This document shows, piece by piece, positions 6,828 through 16,462 of a DNA stretch of 57,859 nucleotides (the stretch's first letter is position 1; the number at the start of each line of letters is the position of its first letter). The notes under the pieces are model-generated. The model was given only the letters and a program-made list of their open reading frames with translations. It was not told the DNA's origin and made no database searches. The stretch is taken from contig NZ_QUET01000024.1 of NCBI RefSeq assembly GCF_003478445.1, forward strand, positions 1-57,859, read 5' to 3'. The DNA is from Roseburia sp. AM59-24XD. Lineage in GTDB: Bacteria > Bacillota > Clostridia > Lachnospirales > Lachnospiraceae. The position numbers were made by a program, and so were the translations under genes.

Positions 6828-9644
6828 ATGGCAAAGATGAAGATATATGAGATTTCAAGAAGTCTGCAGGGAGCATTCCCGGATCTGAAGAGCAAGGATC
6901 TGATCAAACTGTTACAGGAGAACGGATTTCAGGTAAAGAGTGCTCAGAGCAGTATTGAAGATGATGCGATCAGCTTTCTTCTGAATAAGTTTAAGGGATC
7001 TGCCAAGAAGGCTGAGCCTGTAAAGGAAACAGAGGAAGTCGTAAAGACGGAAAGTGCTCCAAAGAAGGAAGTCAAAGAAAAGGCAGAGCCGAAGAAAAAG
7101 GAAGAGGCTAAGACCGAAGAGAAGAAGGAACAGACGAAGAAGACTGTGGAGGAAACACCGGTGAAGGAAAAGACAGCAGAGAAAGAGACCGAGAAGAAGG
7201 AAGAGAAACCGGAACCAGTAAAGAAGGAAGAAGAGAAGAAGGAAGAGCCAAAGAAAGAGGAAAAGGCTCCGGCAGCACAGAAGGCACCGGAGAAGAAGCC
7301 GGTCTCTGAGAATCGTCCTGAGCAGAATAACCGCCGTGACAACCGTAACGGACAGGGTGGAAGAGATAACCGCGACAATCGTGACCGTCGTGACGGTGGA
7401 CGCCGTGACAATCGTGATAATCGTAACGGACAGGGCGGAAGAGACAACCGTGGCGATAACCGTAACCGTGGAAACGGACAGGGTGGCTACAACCGCGACA
7501 ACCGTAACGGACAGGGCGGAAGAGATAACCGCGGAGACAACCGTAACCGTGGAAACGGACAGGGCGGTTACAACCGCGACAATCGTAACGGCCAGAACAG
7601 AGATAACCGTGGCGGCCAGAACGGTGGACGCCGCGATGGCGGACGTGGTGGCAATTCCTTCTCCGGAATTGATGCAGTGAAGCCTGAGGTTAAGCAGTCC
7701 AGAGCACAGAGAGCTAAGAATGACTCAAGAAGTGCAAAGCAGAGACATGGCAGAGACCGTGACAGAGAAGAGCCGGAGTACAATCCACTTTACGGACCGG
7801 GCGGAAGAAAGACCAAGAAGAAGGATCCGAACCGTAAGGGTGCATTTATTAAGCCGGAGCCGGTTGTAAAACCGGAGGAGCCGGAGGATGGCATCAGAAA
7901 TATCATTCTGCCAGAGAAGATGACGATCAAGGAGCTGGCTGATATCATGAAGGTGCAGGCATCTACCGTGATCAAGAATCTTTTCATGCGTGGTGAGGTT
8001 GTAACGCTGAACCATCAGATCACTTATGAAGAGGCGGAAGAGATCGCACTGGAGTACAACTGCATCGCTGAGATGGAGGAGAAGGTCGATCTTGTTGCAG
8101 AGCTTCTGAAGGAGGATGAAGAGGATGAATCCTTAATGAAGAAGAGACCGCCTGTAGTCTGCGTTATGGGTCACGTTGACCATGGTAAAACTTCTCTTCT
8201 GGATGCGATCCGTGAGACAAACGTTACCTCCCGCGAGGCAGGTGGAATCACACAGCACATTGGTGCATATGTCACAGAGATCAATGGTGAGAAGATCACC
8301 TTCTTAGATACACCGGGACATGAGGCATTTACCTCCATGCGTATGCGAGGTGCACAGGCAACGGATATCGCAATCCTCGTTGTCGCAGCAGACGATGGTG
8401 TTATGCCACAGACTGTAGAGGCGATCAACCATGCGAAGGCAGCAGGTGTGCAGATTATCGTTGCTGTCAATAAGATCGATAAGCCAAGTGCCAATGTTGA
8501 GCGTGTAAAACAGGAGTTAGTGGAGTATGAGCTCATCGCTGAGGACTGGGGTGGAGATACGGTATTCGTTCCGGTATCCGCACATACCGGCGAGGGTATC
8601 GATCAGCTTCTTGAGATGATCATCCTGACCGCAGAGGTTGAGGAGTTAAAGGCTAATCCGGATCGTCTGGCAAGAGGTGTTGTTATCGAGGCGAAGTTAG
8701 ACAAGGGACGTGGTCCTGTTGCTACGATTCTGGTACAGAAGGGTACACTTCATGTCGGTGATAATATCGCTGTCGGAGCTGCTTACGGTAAGATCCGTGC
8801 TATGATGGATGACCGTGGAAGACGTGTAAAGGAAGCACTTCCTTCTACACCTGTTGAGATCCTTGGTCTTCATGATGTGCCGGATGCCGGTGAGATCTTT
8901 ATGGCAACCGAGAATGATAAGGAAGCACGTAATATCGCTGAGACTTATGTGGCTCAGGGAAGAGAGAAGCTGCTTGATGATACAAAGGCAAAACTGACTC
9001 TGGATGGATTATTCTCCCAGATTCAGGCAGGTAATATTAAGGAACTCAACATTATCGTTAAAGCTGATGTACAGGGTTCTGTTGAGGCTGTGAAGCAGAG
9101 TCTTCTCAAGCTTACCAATGAAGAGGTGGCAGTCCGCGTGATTCATGCCGGTGTTGGTGCGATCAACGAGTCTGATGTCAGCCTGGCAAGTGCATCCAAT
9201 GCGATCATTATCGGATTTAATGTTCGCCCGGATAACACTGCAAAGGACATTGCAGACCGCGAGAAGGTTGACGTTCGTCTGTACCGCGTTATTTACGATG
9301 CGATCGAGGATGTTGAGGCGGCAATGAAGGGTATGCTTGATCCGGAATACGAAGAGAAGGTGATCGCTCATCTCGAGGTTCGTCAGACCTTCAAGGCATC
9401 CGGTGTCGGAACGATTGCCGGAAGTTATGTTCTGGATGGTAAGATTGAGCGTGGAAGCAAGATCCGTATCAGCCGTGAAGGCGAACTCGTATTTGAGGGC
9501 GAGATGGCATCCCTGAAGCGTTTCAAGGATGATGTGAAGGAAGTTGCAGCCGGATATGAGTGTGGTATCGTGGCACAGGATTTCAATGATATCCATGAGG
9601 GTGACCAGATCGAGGCTTATATTATGGTTGAGATTCCTAGATAG
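6828..9644 (+). CDS. infB: Translation initiation factor IF-2
   Basis: GTPase that brings initiator fMet-tRNA to the 30S subunit and promotes subunit joining. The 938 residues contain an IF2_N segment (1-60), a long lysine/glutamate-rich low-complexity stretch (60-160), an Arg/Asn/Gly repeat region (about 165-280), a second IF2_N domain (about 360-410), and the GTPase core with [12 protein letters not shown] (G1), DTPGHEAF (G3) and [11 protein letters not shown] (G4), followed by domains II-IV. The disordered N-terminal region is unusually rich in [13 protein letters not shown] repeats. ATG follows an AGGAGG site closely downstream of ylxQ. rbfA follows within 30 nt. Confidence 0.97.
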   Translation: MAKMKIYEISRSLQGAFPDLKSKDLIKLLQENGFQVKSAQSSIEDDAISFLLNKFKGSAKKAEPVKETEEVVKTESAPKKEVKEKAEPKKKEEAKTEEKKEQTKKTVEETPVKEKTAEKETEKKEEKPEPVKKEEEKKEEPKKEEKAPAAQKAPEKKPVSENRPEQNNRRDNRNGQGGRDNRDNRDRRDGGRRDNRDNRNGQGGRDNRGDNRNRGNGQGGYNRDNRNGQGGRDNRGDNRNRGNGQGGYNRDNRNGQNRDNRGGQNGGRRDGGRGGNSFSGIDAVKPEVKQSRAQRAKNDSRSAKQRHGRDRDREEPEYNPLYGPGGRKTKKKDPNRKGAFIKPEPVVKPEEPEDGIRNIILPEKMTIKELADIMKVQASTVIKNLFMRGEVVTLNHQITYEEAEEIALEYNCIAEMEEKVDLVAELLKEDEEDESLMKKRPPVVCVMGHVDHGKTSLLDAIRETNVTSREAGGITQHIGAYVTEINGEKITFLDTPGHEAFTSMRMRGAQATDIAILVVAADDGVMPQTVEAINHAKAAGVQIIVAVNKIDKPSANVERVKQELVEYELIAEDWGGDTVFVPVSAHTGEGIDQLLEMIILTAEVEELKANPDRLARGVVIEAKLDKGRGPVATILVQKGTLHVGDNIAVGAAYGKIRAMMDDRGRRVKEALPSTPVEILGLHDVPDAGEIFMATENDKEARNIAETYVAQGREKLLDDTKAKLTLDGLFSQIQAGNIKELNIIVKADVQGSVEAVKQSLLKLTNEEVAVRVIHAGVGAINESDVSLASASNAIIIGFNVRPDNTAKDIADREKVDVRLYRVIYDAIEDVEAAMKGMLDPEYEEKVIAHLEVRQTFKASGVGTIAGSYVLDGKIERGSKIRISREGELVFEGEMASLKRFKDDVKEVAAGYECGIVAQDFNDIHEGDQIEAYIMVEIPR
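7344..7612 (+). repeat. 81-bp tandem repeats inside infB
   Basis: Phased starts of CGTAACGGACAGGG-like units occur at 7344, 7422, 7503 and 7584, spaced 78, 81 and 81 bp, so a unit of about 27 codons is repeated. The unit encodes [24 protein letters not shown] sequence. Codon-level identity between copies is high, pointing to recent tandem duplication. Copy number is likely to vary between strains. Confidence 0.8.
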
Positions 9645-9670
9645 GAAGCAATGGGAAATGAGGAATAGCT

Positions 9671-10036
9671 ATGAAAAAAAACAGTATTAAATACTCCCGC
9701 ATGAATGGGGAGGTTCAGAGAGTTCTGAGCAAGATCATTGCACAGGATATTAAAGATCCACGGATTCATCCGATGACTTCGGTTGTCTCTGTGGAGGTAA
9801 CTCCGGATCTGAAGTTTGCAAAGGTATTCGTCAGTGTACTTGGCAACGACGAGGATCGTGAAAAGACACACAAGGGTCTTTTGAGCGCAGCCTCTCATAT
9901 CCGTACACAGCTTGCAAAGCAGTTAAATCTGCGCAATACGCCGGAGCTTACGTTCGTGATGGATGATTCGATCGAGTATGGAATCAATATGTCGAAACGT
10001 ATTGATGAACTGAAGAAAGAGGAAGAAGAGAAATAA
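9671..10036 (+). CDS. rbfA: 30S ribosome-binding factor A
   Basis: KH-fold protein of 121 residues that binds 16S rRNA during late 30S assembly. Conserved features are RVLSKIIAQDIKDPRI near residue 20, VTPDLKFAKVFVSVLG, and the C-terminal ELTFVMDDSIEYGINM. It follows infB by 26 nt and precedes nrnA in the same transcription unit. Confidence 0.95.
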   Translation: MKKNSIKYSRMNGEVQRVLSKIIAQDIKDPRIHPMTSVVSVEVTPDLKFAKVFVSVLGNDEDREKTHKGLLSAASHIRTQLAKQLNLRNTPELTFVMDDSIEYGINMSKRIDELKKEEEEK

Positions 10037-10058
10037 AGAGCAGGAAGGCGGTTAGAGG

Positions 10059-11006
10059 ATGACAGGATTAAGAGAGCTTGCACAGGGAGCGAAGACCATA
10101 TTTATCGCAGGACATTTAAGACCGGATGGCGATTGTGTCGGCGCAGCCGTGGCATCTTACCGATATCTGAAGAAATTATATCCGGACGCTGCTATTCATG
10201 CGTATGTGGAAAAGGTTCCGGAGGTATTTGACTTTCTGGATCCGGATCACACGATATTTGTGCAGGAGCTGCCGAAGGAGCCGGTGGATCTGTTCCTGGT
10301 GCTGGACAGCAGTTCGAAGGATCGTCTGGGAGAGGCGCAGGCGGTGTTTGACACTGCAAAGCAGACAGCATGTGTTGACCATCATGTGAGCAATCTTGGC
10401 TATGCGAAGGACAATTTCGTCAAGCCGGGCTGTAGCTCAGCCTGTGAGGTGCTTTATGGTCTGATGGAAGAGGAGCTGATCGACGAGAAAATCGCAGAGG
10501 CACTCTATATCGGAATTATTATGGATACCGGTGTGTTCCGTTATTCCAGCACCACCCCAAAAACAATGGAGATTGCCGGAAGTCTGATGGAAAAGGGCAT
10601 TCCGTTCTGGAAATATATAGACGAATGCTTTTACCAGAGAACCTATACACAGACACAGCTTCTTGGAAGAACACTTCTTACAAGCATGCGTTTGATGGAT
10701 GGAAAGGTGATCGTTGCCACAGTTACCCGGAGGATGCTGGAATTTTACGGCGCACAGACAGAGGACATCGAAGGAATTATTGACCAGCTTCGTGTGACAA
10801 AGGGGGTTGAGGTGGCACTTCTGCTTCATGAGATTGGTGATCAGGAGTACAAGGTCAGCATGCGTTCCAATACCACGATCGATGTCAGCAGGATTGCTGT
10901 TTATTTCGGCGGTGGTGGTCATGTGAAGGCGGCAGGCTGTACGATGCGCGGCTCTTTGCATGATGTAGTCAATAATATTACGGAGCATATTGAGTTTCAG
11001 ATGTAG
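10059..11006 (+). CDS. nrnA: NrnA-type oligoribonuclease / pAp phosphatase (DHH family)
   Basis: DHH/DHHA1 phosphoesterase that degrades short RNA oligonucleotides and dephosphorylates 3'-phosphoadenosine 5'-phosphate in the cytoplasm. In 315 residues the metal-binding motifs are GHLRPDGDCVGA (near 20), LDSSSKDR (near 85), VDHHVSN (near 105) and the DHHA1 glycine loop FGGGGHVKAAG near the C-terminus. The position between rbfA and truB is standard in Clostridia. The product would finish RNA turnover begun by enzymes such as PNPase, also encoded in this window. Confidence 0.93.
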   Translation: MTGLRELAQGAKTIFIAGHLRPDGDCVGAAVASYRYLKKLYPDAAIHAYVEKVPEVFDFLDPDHTIFVQELPKEPVDLFLVLDSSSKDRLGEAQAVFDTAKQTACVDHHVSNLGYAKDNFVKPGCSSACEVLYGLMEEELIDEKIAEALYIGIIMDTGVFRYSSTTPKTMEIAGSLMEKGIPFWKYIDECFYQRTYTQTQLLGRTLLTSMRLMDGKVIVATVTRRMLEFYGAQTEDIEGIIDQLRVTKGVEVALLLHEIGDQEYKVSMRSNTTIDVSRIAVYFGGGGHVKAAGCTMRGSLHDVVNNITEHIEFQM

Positions 11007-11029
11007 CGTCTCATATAGGAGAGAGTGTG

Positions 11030-11953
11030 ATGGATGGCATAATCAATGTATATAAAGAGAAGGGCTTTACCTCCCATGATGTGGTGGCAAAGCTGCGGGG
11101 AATCCTGCATCAGAAAAAGATCGGTCATACGGGTACACTTGATCCGGAAGCGGAGGGCGTTCTTCCGGTCTGTCTCGGGAAGGCGACAAAGGTATGCGAT
11201 CTGCTTACGAACAAAGACAAAACATACCGTGCCGTGTGCCAGCTTGGCGTTTCAACGGATACACAGGACATGACGGGGGAGATTTTGCAGACAGCGGACT
11301 GCTCCGGGGTGACGAGGGAAGCTCTGCAGGAGGTTCTTTGTGGCTTTACCGGGAATCAGCTTCAGGTTCCGCCTATGTATTCGGCACTGAAGGTGAATGG
11401 AAAGAAGCTCTATGAGCTTGCAAGAGAGGGAAAGACGGTCGAGCGCAAGGCAAGGTCGATTACGATCTATGCATTGGAGCTGGTGGATTTTGTACCGGAG
11501 GAAGGCACATTTACCATAGATGTGACCTGCTCGAAGGGAACCTATATCCGGACACTTTGCAACGACATCGGAGAAAAGCTTGGCTGCTTCGGTGCAATGA
11601 AGTCGCTGCTGCGGACAAGAGTCGGTGTTTTTGAACTGGAAAAAGCATTCACGCTGGCGCAGATTGAGCAGTTGATGGCGGAGAATGTGGTTGAGGCACA
11701 TATCGTGCAGGTCGATGCGCTGTTTGCCGGATACCCCGCATATCGGATCCGGGATGAATTTGCAGCGAAGCTCGCCAATGGAAATCCGCTGCTACCTCGT
11801 TTTTTGCAGCCATATGACCCGGATCGGGAGAATCCTGTTATGATAAGGGAGCTTTCTGAAGGACAGGAATTTCTTGTCTATGATGAGACGGGGCGGTTTA
11901 AGGCGATGTACCGGAAGGGAGAAAAGGACCTTCGGGTGCGGAAGATGTTTTAG
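11030..11953 (+). CDS. truB: tRNA pseudouridine(55) synthase
   Basis: Converts U55 in the T-loop of tRNAs to pseudouridine. About 307 residues; the catalytic aspartate lies in GHTGTLDPEAEGVLP near residue 40. C-terminal residues form the TruB-specific PUA-like tail. The ATG at 11030 is favoured because it lies 7 nt after AGGAG; an in-frame GTG one codon upstream is possible. It is 20 nt from ribF, with which it is usually paired. Confidence 0.95.
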   Translation: MDGIINVYKEKGFTSHDVVAKLRGILHQKKIGHTGTLDPEAEGVLPVCLGKATKVCDLLTNKDKTYRAVCQLGVSTDTQDMTGEILQTADCSGVTREALQEVLCGFTGNQLQVPPMYSALKVNGKKLYELAREGKTVERKARSITIYALELVDFVPEEGTFTIDVTCSKGTYIRTLCNDIGEKLGCFGAMKSLLRTRVGVFELEKAFTLAQIEQLMAENVVEAHIVQVDALFAGYPAYRIRDEFAAKLANGNPLLPRFLQPYDPDRENPVMIRELSEGQEFLVYDETGRFKAMYRKGEKDLRVRKMF

Positions 11954-11973
11954 CGGCGAAAGGGACAAGGACA

Positions 11974-12852
11974 ATGGAAATCATAAATGGTCTTGACTTT
12001 AAAATAGAAAACAGTGCGGTGTCTCTGGGGAAATTCGATGGTTTTCACCGGGGGCATCGCCTTTTGCTGAACAGGATCCTGGAGCAGAAGGACATGCATG
12101 CCACAATCTTTACCTTTGACGGAATATGGAAGGGACCGCAGATCTATGTGGAGCAGGAGAAACGGGATCTGCTGCAGAGACTTGGCGTTGAGCGGGAGGT
12201 GCTTTTCCCGTTTCGTGAGGAAACAAAATCGATGACTCCGGAAGCATTTATTCAGGAGATTCTGGTGGAACGTATGGATGCAAAGTTGATCTGCGTTGGC
12301 GAAGACTTTCGTTTTGGCTGTGGACGCCGTGGAAATGTAGAAATGCTTGACGAATATGCATCAAAATATGGCTATGAGCTCTGTGTGTTTCCCAAGATCT
12401 GTGAGGATGGCGAAGTGATCAGCAGCACAAGGATCCGCAGAGAGCTTGCCGAAGGGAAGATCGAGACAGCCAACCGGCTGCTTGGAGATCCGTATTTTGT
12501 GAGCGGTGAAGTTGTTCATGGCAACGCACTTGGAAGAACGATCGGCATGCCGACTGCGAACCTTGTGCCGGGATCGCAGAAGCTTCTTCCGGTTTATGGC
12601 GTTTATGCCAGCAGAGTGGAAGTCGATGGGAAGATCTATGCCGGAGTGACGAATGTTGGTGTAAAGCCGACTGTTGGTGCCAGTCAGGCAAATGTAGAAA
12701 CGACACTGCTTCATTTTGACGGGGATCTCTACGGCAAACAGATGAAAGTATATTTTCTGTATTTCCTGCGTCCGGAGCAGAGGTTTGAGAGTCTGGATGC
12801 GCTGAAGGCACAGATGGCTTATGATAAGAAACGGGCAGAGGAGCTGCTCTGA
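11974..12852 (+). CDS. ribF: Bifunctional riboflavin kinase / FMN adenylyltransferase
   Basis: Makes FMN and then FAD from riboflavin. The N-terminal adenylyltransferase domain shows LGKFDGFHRGH (HxGH nucleotidylyl transfer motif) near residue 25 and SSTRIRRELAEG near 150. The C-terminal riboflavin kinase domain starts near 170 with G.V.HGNALGRTIGMPTAN. At 292 residues it is slightly short but complete. It is the last gene of the rimP operon. Its terminator lies just beyond the stop and inside the 3' end of the convergent MocR gene. Confidence 0.95.
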   Translation: MEIINGLDFKIENSAVSLGKFDGFHRGHRLLLNRILEQKDMHATIFTFDGIWKGPQIYVEQEKRDLLQRLGVEREVLFPFREETKSMTPEAFIQEILVERMDAKLICVGEDFRFGCGRRGNVEMLDEYASKYGYELCVFPKICEDGEVISSTRIRRELAEGKIETANRLLGDPYFVSGEVVHGNALGRTIGMPTANLVPGSQKLLPVYGVYASRVEVDGKIYAGVTNVGVKPTVGASQANVETTLLHFDGDLYGKQMKVYFLYFLRPEQRFESLDALKAQMAYDKKRAEELL

Positions 12853-14291
12853 TCGAAGATATGGGTGTCCACCATGAGGTGGACACCCTTTTTGATCTCT
12901 TCCTCGGTGAGGGCAGAGTAACCAAGCAGGATTGCCTGCTGACGGAGCTTTTCCGGGTGCTGTGGCAGATAATGACTTTCGATGCCGTACAGATGAATGC
13001 CCTGCGTGGCGGCATTTTTGATCAGAGACTGCTCATTGATGTGCTCCGGCAGAAAGATCGTGATATGCATGCCGGCGTGTTCGCCCTGAAGCGTCAGTCC
13101 ATACCGGTCGATCAGCGGCTGCATGCATTCGAGAATGAGATCATGTTTGCTGCGGTAAATCTTTCGCATGCGGTTGACATGCTTTTCAAAATATCCTTCG
13201 CACAGGAAATGCGTGAGGATTGCCTGATCCACGCGGGAGACAGTGCAGGAATAATGTCCGCAGATCTGTTCGTACCGTTTCAGAAGTTCCGGTGGAAGGA
13301 TCATGTAGCCGACACGGATCGCAGGAGCGATTGCTTTGGAAAAGGTACCGATATAAATAACACGATTCTCGTCATCCATTCCCTGAAGGGCAGGAATCGG
13401 CTTGCCGCGGTAACGGAACTCACTGTCGTGGTCATCTTCGATAATGTAACGGTTCGGAGCGGATTTTGCCCAGGTAAGAAGCTCGACACGCCGACCGTAT
13501 GGCATGACTGTGCCAAGCGGAAACTGATGGGATGGTGTGACATAGACGATGGAACTTTCCGGTGCAATTGACGATGTGCTGAGCCCGCTTTTATCCATAG
13601 TTCCCGGAGTGACGGTCAGCCCGTTGTTGTGAAAGATATGCGCTGCCTGCGTGTAGCCGGGTGACTCCAGTGTGATATTATTCATAGAGGAGGACTGAAA
13701 TACAAGGGAAAGCATCTGCAGCAGATAATCTACACCGGCCCCCACGATGACTTGATCCGGTGTGCAGGTTACCTGTCTTGACATGCGTACATAACTGCAG
13801 ATTGCACTGCGCAGTGCCTGATCTCCGCGGTTGTCGCCAAGAAGGAAAAGAGAATGGTCGTCCATTAATACCTGTCTGGAGAGACGGCGCCAGACAGAAA
13901 ACGGAAAATGACTGATATCGATCGAGTAGGGGTCAAAGTCGTAGAGAAAAGCCGGTTTGTCCTGTGTTTCGGATGCATCGGCTGTGTCTGTGCTTCCGGT
14001 AGTGTTCTCCGGCACCGGGACGGCTGGCTTTGTGCGGTAATCGACCGGAGTGAGCGCACACACATAAAATCCGCTCTTGGGAGCGGCATCAATATAGCCC
14101 TCCGACTGAAGCTGGTAATATGCGGTATCCACCGTATTTCTGCTGACGCCGAGATTGCCTGCCATGCTGCGCGTGGAGGGCAGTTTTGTGGAAGCTGTCA
14201 GTTCGCCGGTCAGGATCTGTTCGCGAATCTGTTCGTAGATCTGATTATATAATGGTTTGCCGGATCGTTGATCCAAATGAATTGACAGCAT
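12819..14291 (-). CDS. MocR-type transcriptional regulator (GntR wHTH + class I aminotransferase domain)
   Basis: Regulator of the MocR/PdxR subgroup of GntR proteins. A winged-helix domain (about 1-75, with LPSTRSMAGNLGVSRNTVDTAY) is joined to a fold-type I PLP-binding aminotransferase-like domain (about 120-470). The PLP lysine is in GTFSKAIAPAIRVGY. MocR proteins usually control PLP, GABA or amino-acid genes; the target here is not apparent. I start at the ATG after CAGGAGG, 10 codons inside the longest frame, giving 490 residues. It is divergent from the Na/Pi transporter gene, and its last 34 nt overlap the end of ribF on the other strand. Confidence 0.9.
   Translation of the reverse strand: MLSIHLDQRSGKPLYNQIYEQIREQILTGELTASTKLPSTRSMAGNLGVSRNTVDTAYYQLQSEGYIDAAPKSGFYVCALTPVDYRTKPAVPVPENTTGSTDTADASETQDKPAFLYDFDPYSIDISHFPFSVWRRLSRQVLMDDHSLFLLGDNRGDQALRSAICSYVRMSRQVTCTPDQVIVGAGVDYLLQMLSLVFQSSSMNNITLESPGYTQAAHIFHNNGLTVTPGTMDKSGLSTSSIAPESSIVYVTPSHQFPLGTVMPYGRRVELLTWAKSAPNRYIIEDDHDSEFRYRGKPIPALQGMDDENRVIYIGTFSKAIAPAIRVGYMILPPELLKRYEQICGHYSCTVSRVDQAILTHFLCEGYFEKHVNRMRKIYRSKHDLILECMQPLIDRYGLTLQGEHAGMHITIFLPEHINEQSLIKNAATQGIHLYGIESHYLPQHPEKLRQQAILLGYSALTEEEIKKGVHLMVDTHIFDQSSSSARFLS
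12863..12894 (+). terminator. Terminator of the rimP-ribF operon
   Basis: A perfect 11-bp stem (GGGTGTCCACC / GGTGGACACCC), a 4-nt loop ATGA and TTTTT. The hairpin is made from codons of the convergent MocR gene (GVHLMVDT on the minus strand). Confidence 0.85.
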
Positions 14292-14410
14292 ATTGATTCC
14301 TCCTGAAATGTTCTTATGCATCGAATGGTATCATATTTTAAGGGGGGACGCAAATTGAAATGAACACTGTGTAAAAAAAATGTAAAAAATGTAAAATCTG
14401 CTTGTATCTT

Positions 14411-14460
14411 TTGTAAGAATCGTTTAACATAGTTAAGGGAAAAATGATAAATAGTATAAT
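14411..14460 (+). promoter_or_regulatory. Promoter region of the Na/Pi cotransporter gene with possible Pho-box-like repeats
   Basis: A TATAAT at 14455-14460 lacks a good -35 box. Just upstream, TTGTAA (14411), GTTTAA (14422) and TTAAGG (14433) recur with an 11-bp period. This is the spacing of PhoP direct repeats in Firmicutes promoters, but the match to TT(A/C/T)A(C/T)A is imperfect. An activated promoter is plausible for a phosphate transporter. Confidence 0.35.
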
Positions 14461-14524
14461 AACGTGTGCAGGTCAAAAACAGAATCCATGACCGGGGAGA
14501 TTGCACAGAGAGAGAGGTCAAAAG

Positions 14525-16252
14525 ATGAGTGCAGAGTATTCTACAGCGATATTGAATGTAATTGCCGGACTCGGCATGTTCCTTTACGGAATGAAACTGA
14601 TGGGTGATGGTCTTCAAAAGGTTGCCGGCGACAAGATGCGTGGTATCCTGGAGACATTGACAAAGACGAGATTTTCTGCGTTGATCGTCGGTATTATATT
14701 TACCGGTATCATCCAGTCATCCAATGCGGCCACTGTTATGGTCGTCAGCTTTGTAAATGCGGGTCTGATGAATCTGTCTCAGGCAATCGGTGTGATCTTC
14801 GGTGCCAATATCGGTACAACGGTGACAGGACAGCTTTTGTCGCTGGATATGTCCAAGTACGCTCCGGTGATCCTGCTTGTCGGTGTCATCATGGTCATGT
14901 TTATGCAGCACCCGATGGTCAAGAAGTTCGGTGAAGTTATTGTCGGCTTTGGTATTTTATTTATTGGTATGGGAACGATGTCCTCTGCAGTGGGAACCAT
15001 AAAGGATGCACCTCTTGTGACATCAACACTTGGTCAGCTTTCCAATCCGTTTTTATGTGTGTTCTTTGGATTTGCCGTGACGTCAATCCTGCAGAGCTCA
15101 TCCGCGACGGTTGGTATTCTGATCGCATTATGCGGACAGGGCGTTGTCGATATTCATCATGTATTTTTCATGATCCTTGGCTGTAATATCGGTGCCTGTA
15201 TTTCTGCAGTGCTTACCAGTCTTTCCGGCAATAAGATGGCGAAACGGGCAGCGTGCCTGCATCTTTCCTTTAACGTGCTGGGATCTATATTGATGTTTAT
15301 TGTGCTGATCTTAGGCAGCAATGGTGTAGAGCATCTGCTTCACATTATGACGGAGCATACCTGTACCCAGCCGGATCAGATGGTTAATGGCGTGAATGTA
15401 TTCCTTCAGAGAGAGGTTGCCAATACGCATACGATGTTTAAGGTGGTTCAGGTTGCGGTATTCTTCTTCCTGTCACCGCTTCTGATCAAGCTGTCCTACA
15501 TTCTGGTTCCGGGCGAGGATCAGGAAGAGGAGGCGACAAGCACAGCACCGGAGCTTGCTTATATCGGCGGACACAATGTATATAATCCGACCACAGCCGT
15601 ACCGACAGGAATCTGTGAGATCGTCCGCATGGGTAATATCGCACAGGAGAACATGGAAAAGGCAATGGATGCCCTGTTAAATAAAGATGAGAATCTGATC
15701 GCAGAGGTCTATCAGACGGAGATTACGATCGATTATCTGAATACAGAGATCACGGATTATCTGGTGCAGATCAATACATTGTCTCTGCCGGTGGCGGATC
15801 GTAAGATGTTAGGTGGACTGTTCCATGTAGTCAATGATATTGAGCGGATCGGAGATCACGCAGAGAATATCGCAGATTTTGCAAAGACCTGCATTGATCA
15901 GGAGCTTAGCTTTTCGGCAGATGCGGAGAAGGAACTGAAGGAGATGCTGAAAGACACCTGCGAGATCCTTTCTCTGGCACTCAATATGTTCAGCCACAAC
16001 AGCGAGGAACATCTGCAGGAGATCCTTGATCTTGAGAATGAGATCGATGGCATGGAGCGTCAGCTTCAGAATAATCATATCGTGCGTCTGACCAGCGACA
16101 AGTGTCAGGCACATGCCGGCATGATCTTTACGGATGTCGTATCCGGTCTGGAGCGGATTGCCGATCACTCTACCAACATTGCATTTTCAATCCTGAAGGA
16201 TGATCCGGAGGCGGATAAGAATCAGGAGCATATCGAGGAAGTGCTTGGATAG
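14525..16252 (+). CDS. Na/Pi cotransporter family protein with C-terminal PhoU-like domain
   Basis: Membrane protein expected to import inorganic phosphate with sodium. About 575 residues: two Na_Pi_cotrans repeats with the family signatures QSSNAATVMVVSF (near 65) and QSSSATVGILIALC (near 195), about eight transmembrane helices up to residue 330, then a cytoplasmic PhoU-like helical domain (about 355-565, including NDIERIGDHAENIA and GLERIADHSTNIA). The internal PhoU domain suggests self-contained regulation of uptake. I start at the ATG following GAGAGAGGT. The gene is monocistronic, with a terminator about 75 nt downstream. Confidence 0.92.
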   Translation: MSAEYSTAILNVIAGLGMFLYGMKLMGDGLQKVAGDKMRGILETLTKTRFSALIVGIIFTGIIQSSNAATVMVVSFVNAGLMNLSQAIGVIFGANIGTTVTGQLLSLDMSKYAPVILLVGVIMVMFMQHPMVKKFGEVIVGFGILFIGMGTMSSAVGTIKDAPLVTSTLGQLSNPFLCVFFGFAVTSILQSSSATVGILIALCGQGVVDIHHVFFMILGCNIGACISAVLTSLSGNKMAKRAACLHLSFNVLGSILMFIVLILGSNGVEHLLHIMTEHTCTQPDQMVNGVNVFLQREVANTHTMFKVVQVAVFFFLSPLLIKLSYILVPGEDQEEEATSTAPELAYIGGHNVYNPTTAVPTGICEIVRMGNIAQENMEKAMDALLNKDENLIAEVYQTEITIDYLNTEITDYLVQINTLSLPVADRKMLGGLFHVVNDIERIGDHAENIADFAKTCIDQELSFSADAEKELKEMLKDTCEILSLALNMFSHNSEEHLQEILDLENEIDGMERQLQNNHIVRLTSDKCQAHAGMIFTDVVSGLERIADHSTNIAFSILKDDPEADKNQEHIEEVLG

Positions 16253-16326
16253 TTTCGTTTTGATCCGGTTATGCAATTTGTACTTATGAAATGGCTTTGA
16301 TGCCGGAAACAATGATTGACAGATAC

Positions 16327-16364
16327 AAACCCTTAATTTATAATTATAAATTAGGGGTTTTTTC
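16327..16364 (+). terminator. Terminator after the Na/Pi cotransporter gene
   Basis: A 15-bp stem (AAACCCTTAATTTAT / ATAAATTAGGGGTTT, one mismatch) with a 4-nt loop, then TTTTTT. Confidence 0.85.
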
Positions 16365-16462
16365 TTTATTCCAGTAAGGAAAAACAAAGCCGGCAAAGCT
16401 TCCGGGCGGTCGGTCATACAATTTGTGGATGCACACGGAAATGTGCAGAATGGAGGATAAAC

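Noticed and set aside
16365..16462. T-box leader upstream of alaS
   Set aside because: No specifier stem or conserved T-box sequence is present, and no terminator lies between the promoter region and the gene.
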